Of a stretch of DNA of 64,000 bases, positions 18,323 to 27,131 are shown piece by piece. The position numbers were made by a program, and so were the translations under genes. The DNA comes from Actinoalloteichus caeruleus DSM 43889 (GTDB lineage Bacteria; Actinomycetota; Actinomycetes; Mycobacteriales; Pseudonocardiaceae), in contig NZ_AUBJ02000001.1 in NCBI RefSeq assembly GCF_000429185.2, positions 806,001 through 870,000 of the forward strand. The letters run 5' to 3'. Every line of letters starts with the position of its first letter. The stretch's first letter is position 1. The notes below the pieces were generated by a model. The model was not told the DNA's origin and did not search any database. It worked only from the letters and a program-made list of their open reading frames with translations.

Positions 18323-19397
18323 GTCCTGGCCGGTGAGGTCCCTGGGGGTGCGGGCACCGGGCGTGCCCGACTTCTTCGACTCCGTCGAGGCGGCGCTGGG
18401 ACCGGAGGAGTTCTGGGTCCGAACCCTGTTCAGCGGCCTCTCCTCGGGCGCGGAGGCGTCGTTCGTCGACGGGACCCACCCCTACCTGACGCACGGTTGG
18501 CACCGGGAACACGGCGTGTTCGTCCCCGGCGAGGCGGCGGTGGGATACCCGATCAGCCGCCTGGGGTTCATGGAGGTGGCCGAGGTCGTCGAGTCCCGCT
18601 CGCACGCGGTCCGACTGGGTGAGGTGCTGGCCATGTCCTACGGCCACCGCACCGGGCAGCGTTCCCGGCGGGACTACTTCTCGATGCCCGTGCCGCCGGA
18701 CCTGGACCCCGTGCTGGGGATCTACCTGGCGAAACTGGGGCCGTTGTGCGCGAACGCGCTGCTGCACGCCGCGCCGGCTCCGGCGGCACGCCTGGGAGAC
18801 GGGGTCCGGGACCGTGGCGTGCTGGTCACCGGCGCCGGCATGGTCGGCCTGCTGACCGCGCTCTTCGCCGCCCACCACGGCGCGGCCGTCGTCGTCGCCG
18901 ACCGGGACCCGACCCGCCTGGCGGCGGCCCGTGGTCTCGGGCTGCCCACCGTCGACGAGGCGGAACTGCCTGCCTGGGAGTACTGCAAGAGCGCCTGGCG
19001 CCACAACACCGTCGAGCGGGGAGCCGACCTCGTCTTCCAGTGCCGGGGCACGGGGGAGAGCCTCGCCACCGCGCTCCGCTCGGTCCGCCCACAGGGCACG
19101 GTCATCGACCTCGCCACCTACCGCGACGGCCTGACCGACGTGGACCTCAGCCAGGAGTTCCACCACAACGGTCTGGTCCTCCGCGGCGTCCGCAGCGGCA
19201 GGTTGCCCGTGGGGACAGGGGCGGTGTGGGACCGTTCGAGACTGGCGGAGGAGACGGTGCGGTTGCTCCGCGCGCACGGTCCGGCGGTGCGGGAGCACGC
19301 GATCACCCACGTCGTCCCGTTCGCCCACGGCGTGGAGGCGCTGTCGGCGGTGGCGGACCGGCGGGTTCCGACCGTCCAGGTGGTGCTCGAGTTCTGA
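18312..19397 (+). CDS. Zinc-less MDR-family dehydrogenase
   Basis: A 361-residue medium-chain dehydrogenase/reductase. The N-terminal catalytic segment reads LFSGLSSGAEASFVDG, resembling the SGIS-x-GTE type (BchC-like and bi-domain oxidoreductases). It replaces the C-G-x-C-G-T-D zinc loop, so no catalytic zinc is expected. The nucleotide-binding domain is GVLVTGAGMVGLLTALFAAHHGAAVVVAD (about 170-198). It overlaps the Gfo/Idh/MocA gene. In other bacteria these two domain types are fused in one polypeptide (bi-domain oxidoreductase), so the pair may act as one two-step or complexed enzyme. Substrate unknown. A hairpin 210 bases downstream ends the operon. Confidence 0.78.
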   Translation: MPTESWPVRSLGVRAPGVPDFFDSVEAALGPEEFWVRTLFSGLSSGAEASFVDGTHPYLTHGWHREHGVFVPGEAAVGYPISRLGFMEVAEVVESRSHAVRLGEVLAMSYGHRTGQRSRRDYFSMPVPPDLDPVLGIYLAKLGPLCANALLHAAPAPAARLGDGVRDRGVLVTGAGMVGLLTALFAAHHGAAVVVADRDPTRLAAARGLGLPTVDEAELPAWEYCKSAWRHNTVERGADLVFQCRGTGESLATALRSVRPQGTVIDLATYRDGLTDVDLSQEFHHNGLVLRGVRSGRLPVGTGAVWDRSRLAEETVRLLRAHGPAVREHAITHVVPFAHGVEALSAVADRRVPTVQVVLEF

Positions 19398-19609
19398 CGC
19401 CGCGGGAGGGCGAACTCCCGGTGGCGACCGGTCAGGGCCCCGGGGCGGACGGCGTTGCTCGAGCCCCGGCCACCCCGTGCCCTCGGGTGGTGCCGCCCGC
19501 CCCAGGATCCGTGGGGCACGTTCCCCAGCTCAGTTCATCCACGTGCGTCACTTCAGTGCGAACCGAACCCATCCGTCCCGGCGACGACCCTCCCGCCACC
19601 CCGACCAAC

Positions 19610-19629
19610 CCCCGACCCCGGTGTCGGGG
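19610..19629. terminator. Bidirectional terminator between MDR and helD
   Basis: A perfect 7-bp stem (CCCCGAC / GTCGGGG) with a 6-nt loop lies seven bases beyond the helD stop and between two convergent genes. Confidence 0.55.
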
Positions 19630-19636
19630 ATCGGCC

Positions 19637-21943
19637 TCAGCCCCGGGGGCGCAGCCCGGTCAGGCTGGGTGGGAGATCAGTGCTGTGCACCACCCCTAGC
19701 TGTTGGGTGGCCCTGGTGAGCGCGACGTAGAGGTCGTTCAGGCCCCGGGCCGAACCCGCGAGGATCTCGGCGGGCTCCACGACCAGCACGGCGTCGAACT
19801 CCAGGCCCTTCGCCTCACCCACCGTCAGGACCGTCACCCTGCTGGTCAGCGCCTCCGGGCCGCCCTCGCCGGTCGCCGCGTCCGGTACCACCGCGTGGAC
19901 GGCGCTGCCCACCTCCGCCAGGAGCGCGGGCGGGGTCAGGACGGCGACCAGGCCGTCGCCGACCTCCTCCACCTGGGCCGCGGTCAGCGCCGCCACCCGC
20001 TCGGCCAGCTCGGCGCCGGGTACCCGGGTGCTCCACGGGTGGGAACCGGTCTCCCGTACCGAACTGGGTGCCTCCAACGCCGGGTCGATCGCGGTGAGGA
20101 CCTCCGCCGCGACGGCCATGATCTCGACCGGAGTCCGGTAGTTCACGGTGAGCTGTTCCAGCCGCCACCGGTCGTTGACGTAGGGGTCCAGGACGGCTCC
20201 CCACGAGCTCGTACCGGCCGCGTCGCCGGTCTGGGCGACGTCCCCGACCAGTGTCATGGACTTGCTCGGGCAGCGGCGCATCAGCATCCGCCACGCCATG
20301 TCGGAGAGCTCCTGGGCCTCGTCGACCACGACGTGGCCGTAGGTCCAGGTCCGGTCGGCGGCGGCGCGTTCCGCGGTGGTCTCGAACCGCCGTTCCTCGT
20401 GGCGGTCGGCCAGCAGACGCGCGTCGACGATGTCGGTGGCGCGCAGCAGCTCGGGGTCCAGCTCCTCCTCAAGCTCCAGGATCTCCAGGACGCCCTGGGC
20501 GTAGGCGAGTTCCCGCCGCCGCTGGCGCGCCTCCCGTTTCCTGGCGGCCCTGTCGTCCTTGCCGAGGAGTTCGGCCGCCTCGTCGAGCAGCGGGACGTCC
20601 GCCGGCGTCCAGCCCCCGGCCTTGGGCCGCAGCAGCATGGCCCGTTCCTCGTCGCTCAGCTTCGGCGTGGCACGCCGCAACCGGTCGGGTGAGGAGAACA
20701 GGTCGGAGAGGAGCCGCTGCGGGGTGAGGGTGGGCCAGAGCTCGTCCAGCGTCCTCCTCAGCTCGGTGTCCTCCTCCAACTCGGCCCTGATGTCGGTGAG
20801 GTCGCCCCGTTCGAGCAGGTGGCTGCCCAGCCGGTCGGCCATCTGCCTGGCGAGCGCGGCGATGACCTCGCGGACGAAGATCTCCTTCGCCTCGTTGTGC
20901 GGCCGGCGGGAGCGGCGGGCGCGGGTCCTGGCCTGCGTGACGATGGTCTTGTCCAGGACCACGGGCTCCATCTCCACGGTCAGCTCGACGGGCTGCCGGG
21001 GTACGAGCTGGCGGTCCTTGATCGCCTTGGCGACGACCTTGGCCATCTCCCCTCGGCCTTTGATCTCCGCGGCCTCGGGGGACTCGCGTCGGGTCGCGCT
21101 GATGCCGGGGTACAGCTCGGCCACCGTGGCCAGCAGCACGCCGGTCTCACCGAGCGAGGGCAGCACCTGCTCGATGTAGCGCAGGAAGGTGGGGTTGGGG
21201 CCGACGACGAGGGTGCCGCGCTTGGCGAGCTGGTCGCGGTAGGTGTAGAGCAGGTAGGCGGTGCGGTGCAGGGCGACGGCGGTCTTGCCGGTTCCCGGAC
21301 CGCCCTGCACGACCAACACCCCGTTGCGCGAGGAACGGATGATGCGGTCCTGCTCCTGCTGGATGGTCGCGACGATGTCCTTCATCCGCCCCGTCCGGCT
21401 CTCGTCGAGCGCGGCGAAGAGCGTCGCCTCGGCGGTGAGCGAGGAGGAGGGCCGGTCGCCTCGTGCGGCGGTGACGTCCAGGACCTCGTCGTCGACCGCC
21501 TTCACCGTCCGCGCGACGGTGCGGATGTGCCGGCGCTTCAGCACACCCTCGGGGGAGGCGGCGGTGGCGGTGTAGAAGGGGCGAGCGGCGGGGGCGCGCC
21601 AGTCCATCAGGAGCGGGGCGTACTCGTTGCCCTCGTCGAACAGGCCCAACCGACCGATGTAGTTGCGCTCACCGGTGTCCAGGTCGAGCCGTCCGAAGCA
21701 CAACCCGTCCTCGACCTCCCGGAACCGGGACAGCCGCTCCGCGTACATCCCCGCCGACACGTCGCGTTCCCAGCGTTCCTGCGGGTTCTCCGGGTCGTTC
21801 TCCCGCAGGACCGTGGCATGTTTGTCGGAGGCCTCGTAGCGGAGCGCGTCGAGTCGCCCGTAGAGCATGGACACGTAGTCCTGTTCCGCGCGGAGCTCGG
21901 CTTCCCTGCCGTCGGTGTCCGCGTGACGCGAGGTGCTTGACAA
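19637..21943 (-). CDS. helD: HelD-type RNA-polymerase-associated helicase-like ATPase
   Basis: A 768-residue SF1 (UvrD-like) protein of the HelD class. The N-terminal arm has a coiled-coil-like region (residues 10-80). Walker A is GGPGTGKTAVALHR (about 212-225), and a helicase core ends with EAKGLEFDAVLVVEP and LYVALTRAT. HelD proteins bind RNA polymerase, remove nucleic acid and recycle stalled enzyme; some actinobacterial members protect against rifamycins. A TTG start is used (21943), with GGAG four bases upstream. The short N-terminal coiled-coil and overall length fit class II HelD. A candidate promoter with a small palindrome lies upstream. Confidence 0.88.
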   Translation of the reverse strand: MSSTSRHADTDGREAELRAEQDYVSMLYGRLDALRYEASDKHATVLRENDPENPQERWERDVSAGMYAERLSRFREVEDGLCFGRLDLDTGERNYIGRLGLFDEGNEYAPLLMDWRAPAARPFYTATAASPEGVLKRRHIRTVARTVKAVDDEVLDVTAARGDRPSSSLTAEATLFAALDESRTGRMKDIVATIQQEQDRIIRSSRNGVLVVQGGPGTGKTAVALHRTAYLLYTYRDQLAKRGTLVVGPNPTFLRYIEQVLPSLGETGVLLATVAELYPGISATRRESPEAAEIKGRGEMAKVVAKAIKDRQLVPRQPVELTVEMEPVVLDKTIVTQARTRARRSRRPHNEAKEIFVREVIAALARQMADRLGSHLLERGDLTDIRAELEEDTELRRTLDELWPTLTPQRLLSDLFSSPDRLRRATPKLSDEERAMLLRPKAGGWTPADVPLLDEAAELLGKDDRAARKREARQRRRELAYAQGVLEILELEEELDPELLRATDIVDARLLADRHEERRFETTAERAAADRTWTYGHVVVDEAQELSDMAWRMLMRRCPSKSMTLVGDVAQTGDAAGTSSWGAVLDPYVNDRWRLEQLTVNYRTPVEIMAVAAEVLTAIDPALEAPSSVRETGSHPWSTRVPGAELAERVAALTAAQVEEVGDGLVAVLTPPALLAEVGSAVHAVVPDAATGEGGPEALTSRVTVLTVGEAKGLEFDAVLVVEPAEILAGSARGLNDLYVALTRATQQLGVVHSTDLPPSLTGLRPRG

Positions 21944-21969
21944 CGGTCTCCGTCCCTTGCTAGTTTGTC

Positions 21970-22044
21970 AGGGCGTTGCCCTCAACGCTCCACTTCCTGC
22001 TGTGCAGGGTGTTGAATCTTAGCAGAGGGCGTCCACGCTTCGAA
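21970..22044 (-). promoter_or_regulatory. Candidate helD promoter and palindrome
   Basis: Minus-strand TTCGAA and TAAGAT boxes are 17 bases apart (22016-22044), giving a leader of about 65 bases. Inside the leader is the palindrome AGGGC-GTT-GCCCT (21970-21982), 27 bases before the TTG start, which could be an operator or leader hairpin. Confidence 0.35.
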
Positions 22045-22191
22045 CCTCGCTGTCATCCGCGTGTTCCGAATGACTCAACCTCCCTCCTCGCGTGCCCGTC
22101 GGAACGTCCACGGCGTCGTGCGGGTAATGCCCTGACGAGCCGGGTAACCCCCGACTGTTCGGACGGCGACACCAGGCAGGAGGTGGGGCGG

Positions 22192-22602
22192 ATGCGACAC
22201 GACGAGTTCATCGGCGCCGTGCAACACCGGGCGCGCCTGTCCAGTCGGGGGCAGGCCGAAGGTGTCACCCGGGCGACCCTGGAGACCCTGGGCGAACGGA
22301 TACCCGAACCGCAGGCCGAACACCTGGCGGCCCAACTACCCCGGGAGATCGCGGTGAGCCTCCGCCGCACGATCACCATGGGGGGTGCCGGGTCGGGCGA
22401 GCGGTTCGACCTGGACGAGTTCACCCACCGGGTGGCCCGCCGCGCCGGGGTGGACCCGCCCAAGGCGGTCTACGACGCCCGGGTGGTGCTGGAGGTCCTC
22501 GGCGAGGCCACGCAGGGGGAGACGCTGCACCGCGTCCGCGACTCCCTGCCCGAGGAGATGCGTGGCCTCATCGACTCGGGGAGCAGCGGTCGGATGACCT
22601 GA
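22192..22602 (+). CDS. DUF2267 protein
   Basis: A 136-residue soluble all-alpha protein matching the DUF2267 pattern. It opens MRHDEFIGAVQHRARL, continues with TRATLETLGERIPEPQAEHLAAQLP, has a second half FDLDEFTHRVARRAGVDPPKA, and ends LPEEMRGLIDSG. Function is not established; members often sit near stress or general-maintenance genes. The ATG follows an AGGAGGTGGGG ribosome-binding region. It is divergent from helD and in the same direction as the GPP34 gene 126 bp downstream. Confidence 0.85.
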   Translation: MRHDEFIGAVQHRARLSSRGQAEGVTRATLETLGERIPEPQAEHLAAQLPREIAVSLRRTITMGGAGSGERFDLDEFTHRVARRAGVDPPKAVYDARVVLEVLGEATQGETLHRVRDSLPEEMRGLIDSGSSGRMT

Positions 22603-22728
22603 GCGATGAGCCGCCTCGCGGCGGGTGAGCGGTCCCGTTCCCGCGTGGATGCTGGTTGAATGGTGCGCCATCGAACGAGGGTGCGCCGTCGACACCTCCG
22701 GCGCGGAGCACGAGGACGGGAGACGAGA

Positions 22729-23397
22729 GTGCCCAGACCGCGACTGCCGGAGACACTCCCCGGGCGCCTGTTGCTGGCATGCTGCGACATCCGGTCGAAC
22801 CGGTTGGACAGCAGGCAGGTGGTCGGCTACCTGCTGCGCGCCGGGGCGCTCACCGAGCTCCTGCTGGCCGGGCGGCTCGTGGACTCCCGGGGACGCGCCT
22901 CGTGCCTGCGGGCCCAGGCCACCGGTGACCCGTTCCTGGACGGCGTCCTGCGGGAGATCGCCCAGGAGCGCCCGCGTGCCTGGAAGGCGTGGGTGCGTCG
23001 GCGGCCCCGCCCGGCGGTGGACGAGGTCGTGGGAGGGCTCGAGGAGCGCGGCTACCTGCGGCGTCGGCGCGAGTTCGCGCTGGGTGTCCTCCCCGTCGAA
23101 CGGGTCGTCGTGGAGGACGGGGACACGGTGACCTCGCTGCGCCGTCGAGTCGTCGAGGTGCTGACGGGGACCGAACCCGTGGAGCGGGTGGACGCCCTCG
23201 ACGCGGCGATGGTCTCGCTGCTGTCGGCGGGCTCCGTGACGTCGGTGGTGCCGCGCCGGGACAAGCGCCAGCACAAGCAACGCCTGGCGGCCCTCACCGA
23301 ACGCAGTGGCGAGGCCGCGCCGGCGCTGCGCACGGTGCTCGCGGACATCCAGGTGGCCGTCGCGACCGGTGCCGCGGTGGCCGTGCACGCGAGCTGA
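22729..23397 (+). CDS. GPP34 (GOLPH3-like) phospholipid-binding protein
   Basis: A 222-residue, mainly alpha-helical protein of the GPP34 family. It has a typical beginning (LPETLPGRLLLACCDI), the helix GYLLRAGALTELLLAGRLVD, and the basic segment VVPRRDKRQHKQRLAALTE near the end. Eukaryotic GOLPH3 binds phosphatidylinositol-4-phosphate on Golgi membranes. Actinobacterial homologues are common, with no assigned role. I chose GTG 22729, preceded by GGGAGACGAG, because residues upstream of it are low-complexity arginine-rich. Confidence 0.82.
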   Translation: MPRPRLPETLPGRLLLACCDIRSNRLDSRQVVGYLLRAGALTELLLAGRLVDSRGRASCLRAQATGDPFLDGVLREIAQERPRAWKAWVRRRPRPAVDEVVGGLEERGYLRRRREFALGVLPVERVVVEDGDTVTSLRRRVVEVLTGTEPVERVDALDAAMVSLLSAGSVTSVVPRRDKRQHKQRLAALTERSGEAAPALRTVLADIQVAVATGAAVAVHAS

Positions 23398-23632
23398 GTC
23401 GGGCCGACCGGGGGCGCGCCCTGGAGTGCGCCGCCTCCTTCAGTGCGCACGGTTGCTTCAGTGTCAAGTGAAACCAAATCCACGTCACCATCACCTCCCA
23501 ACCCCGAGAACCATCCCGCACCCCCACAACCCACCCCGTCGGCCCGCACCAGGGGCGGCGGCCGCCGCGGGAGGAACCGGCCAGCACCCCGGTTCTCCCC
23601 GCCCTCCGAGACGAGGCACGATCCACATCACC

Positions 23633-26140
23633 ATGAGACTCAACGACCTGCTGCCGAACGACCCCGACCCCGACACGCTCTTCGAGTCCTTCGCGACCTG
23701 GGCCTCCGAGCGGGGGACCGAGCTCTACCCGGCCCAGGAGGAAGCGCTCATCGAGGTCGTCTCCGGGGCGAACGTCATCCTGAACACCCCGACCGGGTCA
23801 GGCAAGAGCCTCGTCGCGGTCGGCGCCCACTTCACCGCGTTGGCCGGGGGCGTCCGCAGCTTCTACACCGCCCCGATCAAGGCTCTCGTCTCGGAGAAGT
23901 TCTTCGACCTGTGCGCGATCTTCGGGCCGGAGAACGTCGGCATGATGACCGGCGACAGCAGCGTGAACGCCGACGCGCCGATCATCTGCTGCACGGCGGA
24001 GATCCTCGCCAACATCGCCCTGCGGGACGGGGACCGCGCCGACGTCGGCCAGGTCGTGATGGACGAGTTCCACTTCTACTCCGAGCCGGACCGCGGGTGG
24101 GCCTGGCAGGTGCCCATCCTCGAGCTGCCCCAGGCCCAGTTCCTGCTGATGTCGGCCACCCTCGGCGACGTGAGCAGGTTCGAGGCGGACCTGACCAGGC
24201 GCACCGGCCGGCCGACGGCCGTGGTCGCCTCGGCGGAGCGTCCGGTGCCGCTGTTCTTCCGCTACGTGACGACCCCCCTGCACGAGACGATCAGCGAGCT
24301 GCTGTCCACCAACGACGCCCCCGTCTACGTGGTGCACTTCGCGCAGGCGGCGGCGCTGGAACGGGCGCAGTCGCTGATGAGCATCAACGTGTGCACCAAG
24401 GCGGAGAAGGCCGCGATCGCCGAGATGCTCGGAGGGTTCCGGTTCGCCCCCGGCTTCGGCAAGATCCTGTCGCGCCTGGTGCGGCACGGGATCGGCGTGC
24501 ACCACGCGGGCATGCTGCCCAAGTACCGGCGGCTGGTGGAACAGCTGGCCCAGGCCGGCCTGCTCAAGGTCATCTGCGGCACGGACACGCTCGGCGTCGG
24601 CATCAACGTGCCCATCCGCACCGTCGTGTTCACCGCTCTGAGCAAGTACGACGGCGTGCGGACCAGGATCCTTCGCGCCCGCGAGTTCCACCAGATCGCG
24701 GGACGGGCGGGGCGAGCGGGTTACGACACGATCGGCACCGTGGTCGTCCAGGCGCCCGACCACGTCGTCGAGAACGAGAAGGCGCTGGCCAAGGCGGGCG
24801 ACGATCCCAAGAAGCGGCGCAAGGTCGTGCGGAAGAAGCCGCCGGAGGGGTTCGTCACCTGGAGCGACGCGACCTTCAAGAAGTTGACCGAGGCGCAGCC
24901 CGAGCCGTTGCACTCCAGCTTCCAGGTCAGCCACTCGATGCTGCTCAACGTCATCGACCGCCCCGGTGACGCCTTCGCCGCGATGCGCAAGCTGCTGGAG
25001 GACAACCACGAGGACCGCCGTCGGCAGCTCCGCCACATCCGGCGGGCCATCGCGATCTACCGCGCCCTGCTCGCGGCCGGTGTCGTCGAACGGCTCGACG
25101 AGCCGGACGAGCACGGCCGGCGGGTCCGGTTGACCGTGGACCTCCGGTTCGACTTCGCCCTCAACCAGCCGCTGTCGCCCTTCGCGCTGGCCGCCATCGA
25201 GCTCCTCGACCGCGAGGCCCCCGGCTACGCGGTGGACGTGGTCTCGGTCATCGAGGCCACGCTCGACGACCCCCGGCAGGTGCTCTCGGCCCAGCAGTTC
25301 AAGGCCAGGGGAGAGGTGGTCGCGGAACTCAAGGCCGAGGGGGTCGAGTACGAGCAGCGGATGGAGCTGCTGGAGGAGGTCACCCACCCCAAGCCGCTCG
25401 CCGAGCTCCTCGACGCCGCCTTCACCACCTACCGTCGCGGGCACCCGTGGGTCGCCGACCACGAACTGTCCCCGAAGTCGGTGGCCAGGGACATGTACGA
25501 GCGCGGCATGGACTTCGCCGACTACGTCGCCTTCTACGGGCTCGCGCGCTCGGAGGGACTGGTCCTGCGGTATCTCGCCGACGTCTACAAGGCCCTGCGG
25601 CAGACCGTGCCGGAGGACGCCAAGACCGAGGAGCTCAACGACTTCGTGGAGTGGCTGGGGGAACTGGTCCGCCAGGTCGACTCCAGCCTGCTCGACGAGT
25701 GGGAACGGCTGGTCAACCCGGTCGAGGTGGGCGAGGCCGCCGCCCCGGTCGTCGAGCACACGGCGCCGCCGGTCACGGCGAACCGGAGGGCGTTCCGCGT
25801 GCTGGTGCGCAACGCGCTCTTCCGCCGGGTGGAACTCGCCGCCCGCCGCCGGTACCACGAGCTGGGCGAGCTCGACGGCGGCGCGGGGTGGACCGCCGAG
25901 GCCTGGCGGGACGCCCTCGAGCCCTACTTCGAGGAACACGACGAGATCGGCACCGGTCCCGACGCCCGGGGGCCGGCTCTGCTGGTCATCACCGAGGAAC
26001 CCGGTCGGTGGCTGGTCCGGCAGATCTTCGACGACCCCGCCGGCGACCACGACTGGGGGATCAGCGCCGAGGTGGACCTGGCGGCCTCCGACGAGGAGGG
26101 AACGGCGGTCCTCACGGTGACCTCGGTCGACCAGCTCTGA
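23633..26140 (+). CDS. DEAD/DEAH-box helicase with DUF3516 C-terminus
   Basis: An 835-residue SF2 helicase of the Ski2-like group. Motif I is TPTGSGKSLVAV (about residues 54-65), motif II is DEFH (144-147), motif III is MSATLGD, and motif VI is QIAGRAGRAG. The long C-terminal half (LNDFVEWLGELVRQVDSSLLDEWERL and onwards) matches DUF3516, seen in actinobacterial RNA/DNA helicases. The ATG at 23633 starts directly before conserved sequence, but only a weak, distant GAGG precedes it. A hairpin follows the stop. Likely cytoplasmic RNA or DNA remodelling; substrate unknown. Confidence 0.88.
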   Translation: MRLNDLLPNDPDPDTLFESFATWASERGTELYPAQEEALIEVVSGANVILNTPTGSGKSLVAVGAHFTALAGGVRSFYTAPIKALVSEKFFDLCAIFGPENVGMMTGDSSVNADAPIICCTAEILANIALRDGDRADVGQVVMDEFHFYSEPDRGWAWQVPILELPQAQFLLMSATLGDVSRFEADLTRRTGRPTAVVASAERPVPLFFRYVTTPLHETISELLSTNDAPVYVVHFAQAAALERAQSLMSINVCTKAEKAAIAEMLGGFRFAPGFGKILSRLVRHGIGVHHAGMLPKYRRLVEQLAQAGLLKVICGTDTLGVGINVPIRTVVFTALSKYDGVRTRILRAREFHQIAGRAGRAGYDTIGTVVVQAPDHVVENEKALAKAGDDPKKRRKVVRKKPPEGFVTWSDATFKKLTEAQPEPLHSSFQVSHSMLLNVIDRPGDAFAAMRKLLEDNHEDRRRQLRHIRRAIAIYRALLAAGVVERLDEPDEHGRRVRLTVDLRFDFALNQPLSPFALAAIELLDREAPGYAVDVVSVIEATLDDPRQVLSAQQFKARGEVVAELKAEGVEYEQRMELLEEVTHPKPLAELLDAAFTTYRRGHPWVADHELSPKSVARDMYERGMDFADYVAFYGLARSEGLVLRYLADVYKALRQTVPEDAKTEELNDFVEWLGELVRQVDSSLLDEWERLVNPVEVGEAAAPVVEHTAPPVTANRRAFRVLVRNALFRRVELAARRRYHELGELDGGAGWTAEAWRDALEPYFEEHDEIGTGPDARGPALLVITEEPGRWLVRQIFDDPAGDHDWGISAEVDLAASDEEGTAVLTVTSVDQL

Positions 26141-26148
26141 CCTGGTGA

Positions 26149-26175
26149 CGGCGCCGCCTCCGGTGGGCGGCGCCG
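26149..26175. terminator. Terminator between helicase and GntR genes
   Basis: A perfect 10-bp stem (CGGCGCCGCC and complement) with a 7-nt loop starts eight bases after the helicase stop, between convergent genes. Confidence 0.65.
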
Positions 26176-26325
26176 CACGACCGGGCCGCTCCGGCCCCGG
26201 TCTCCCTCGGGCCCCAGCCCGAGTGCGGCGGTCGTGTGGCCAGGTCACCAGGGTGTCCCGCCGGACGAGGGGTCCGGGCCGGGCCGTCCGCCCGCCCGTC
26301 GACGGGCGGCGCGGGGCAGGTCAGA

Positions 26326-26994
26326 TCAGACGTCGAGCAGGGCGACGATGCGCTGGGCGGCGTCCATCATGTGTTCGCGCACGACCTCCCGCCCCCGGGC
26401 GGCGTCGCCCGCCTCGATGGCGTCGACGATCGGCTGGTGCCGGTTCCAGTCCATGTTGCGCAACGCCAGCTCGGGCCCAGCCCTGGTGATCGTGGCCCTG
26501 GTGAGGCCGGAGATGTGCGACCAGGACTGAGCGAGCGTGGAGTTCCCGGTGAGCTCGCACATCCGGGTGTGCAGGGCGAGGTCCGCCTCGGCGAGGTCGT
26601 CCAGGTCGTCACCGGCATCGCGGAGGTCGGCGAGAGCGGCGCGCAGTTCGCGGACGATCTCGGTCCTGTCGGGGGCGGAGCACAGCGTCTCGACCGCCAG
26701 GGCCTCCAGCGCCCCCCGGACCGCGAAGATGTCCATCACCTCGGACCGGGTGAGGGCACGGACGAGCAAACGGCCCCGTTCGTCGGCGGCCACCAGCCCC
26801 TCCTGCTCCAGGTGCCGCAGGGCCTCGCGCAACGTCCCCCTGGACACCGACAGCGCCTTGCTGAGCTCCGTCTCGATCAGGCGGGTGCCCGGGGCCAGCT
26901 GGCCGCTGCGGATCGCCTCCCGAAGTCGTCGCAGGCTCTGTTCGCGCAGCGTCTGTCGCTCGACCCCGGTCAGAGCTGGAACGTCCAGTGACAC
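26326..26994 (-). CDS. GntR/FadR-family regulator of the adjacent TRAP operon
   Basis: A 222-residue protein. The N-terminal winged helix (LREAIRSGQLAPGTRLIETE...VSRGTLREALRHLEQEGLV, about residues 20-75) is followed by an all-alpha FCD ligand domain (ELRAALADLRDAGDDLDDLAEADLALHTRM...). FCD regulators bind small organic acids or sugar derivatives through metal-coordinating histidines; H-T-R-M and R-E-H-M-M-D fit this. I chose GTG 26994, after GAGGGGG, because an upstream ATG lacks a ribosome-binding site and the length then matches the family. It is divergent from the catabolic operon and probably represses it at the near-palindrome at 27068. Confidence 0.85.
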   Translation of the reverse strand: MSLDVPALTGVERQTLREQSLRRLREAIRSGQLAPGTRLIETELSKALSVSRGTLREALRHLEQEGLVAADERGRLLVRALTRSEVMDIFAVRGALEALAVETLCSAPDRTEIVRELRAALADLRDAGDDLDDLAEADLALHTRMCELTGNSTLAQSWSHISGLTRATITRAGPELALRNMDWNRHQPIVDAIEAGDAARGREVVREHMMDAAQRIVALLDV

Positions 26995-27063
26995 GTGTGC
27001 TTCTACCCCCTCGCGCCGATGAGCGATCTCAACCTTAGCGGACATGTTGGCATCGAATTTCGG

Positions 27064-27100
27064 TTGACTGTTGACGGTCGACAGAACGAGGACGTTTACT
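27064..27100 (+). promoter_or_regulatory. Promoter with overlapping GntR-type operator
   Basis: TTGACG (27071-27076) and TTTACT (27095-27100) are 18 bases apart, just before the first catabolic gene. A 17-bp near-palindrome CTGTTGAC-G-GTCGACAG (27068-27084, 7 of 8 pairs) covers the -35 box, as expected for a repressor operator. Confidence 0.55.
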
Positions 27101-27131
27101 GTGCGCCACACGTCCGGGTGGAGGTAACTCA

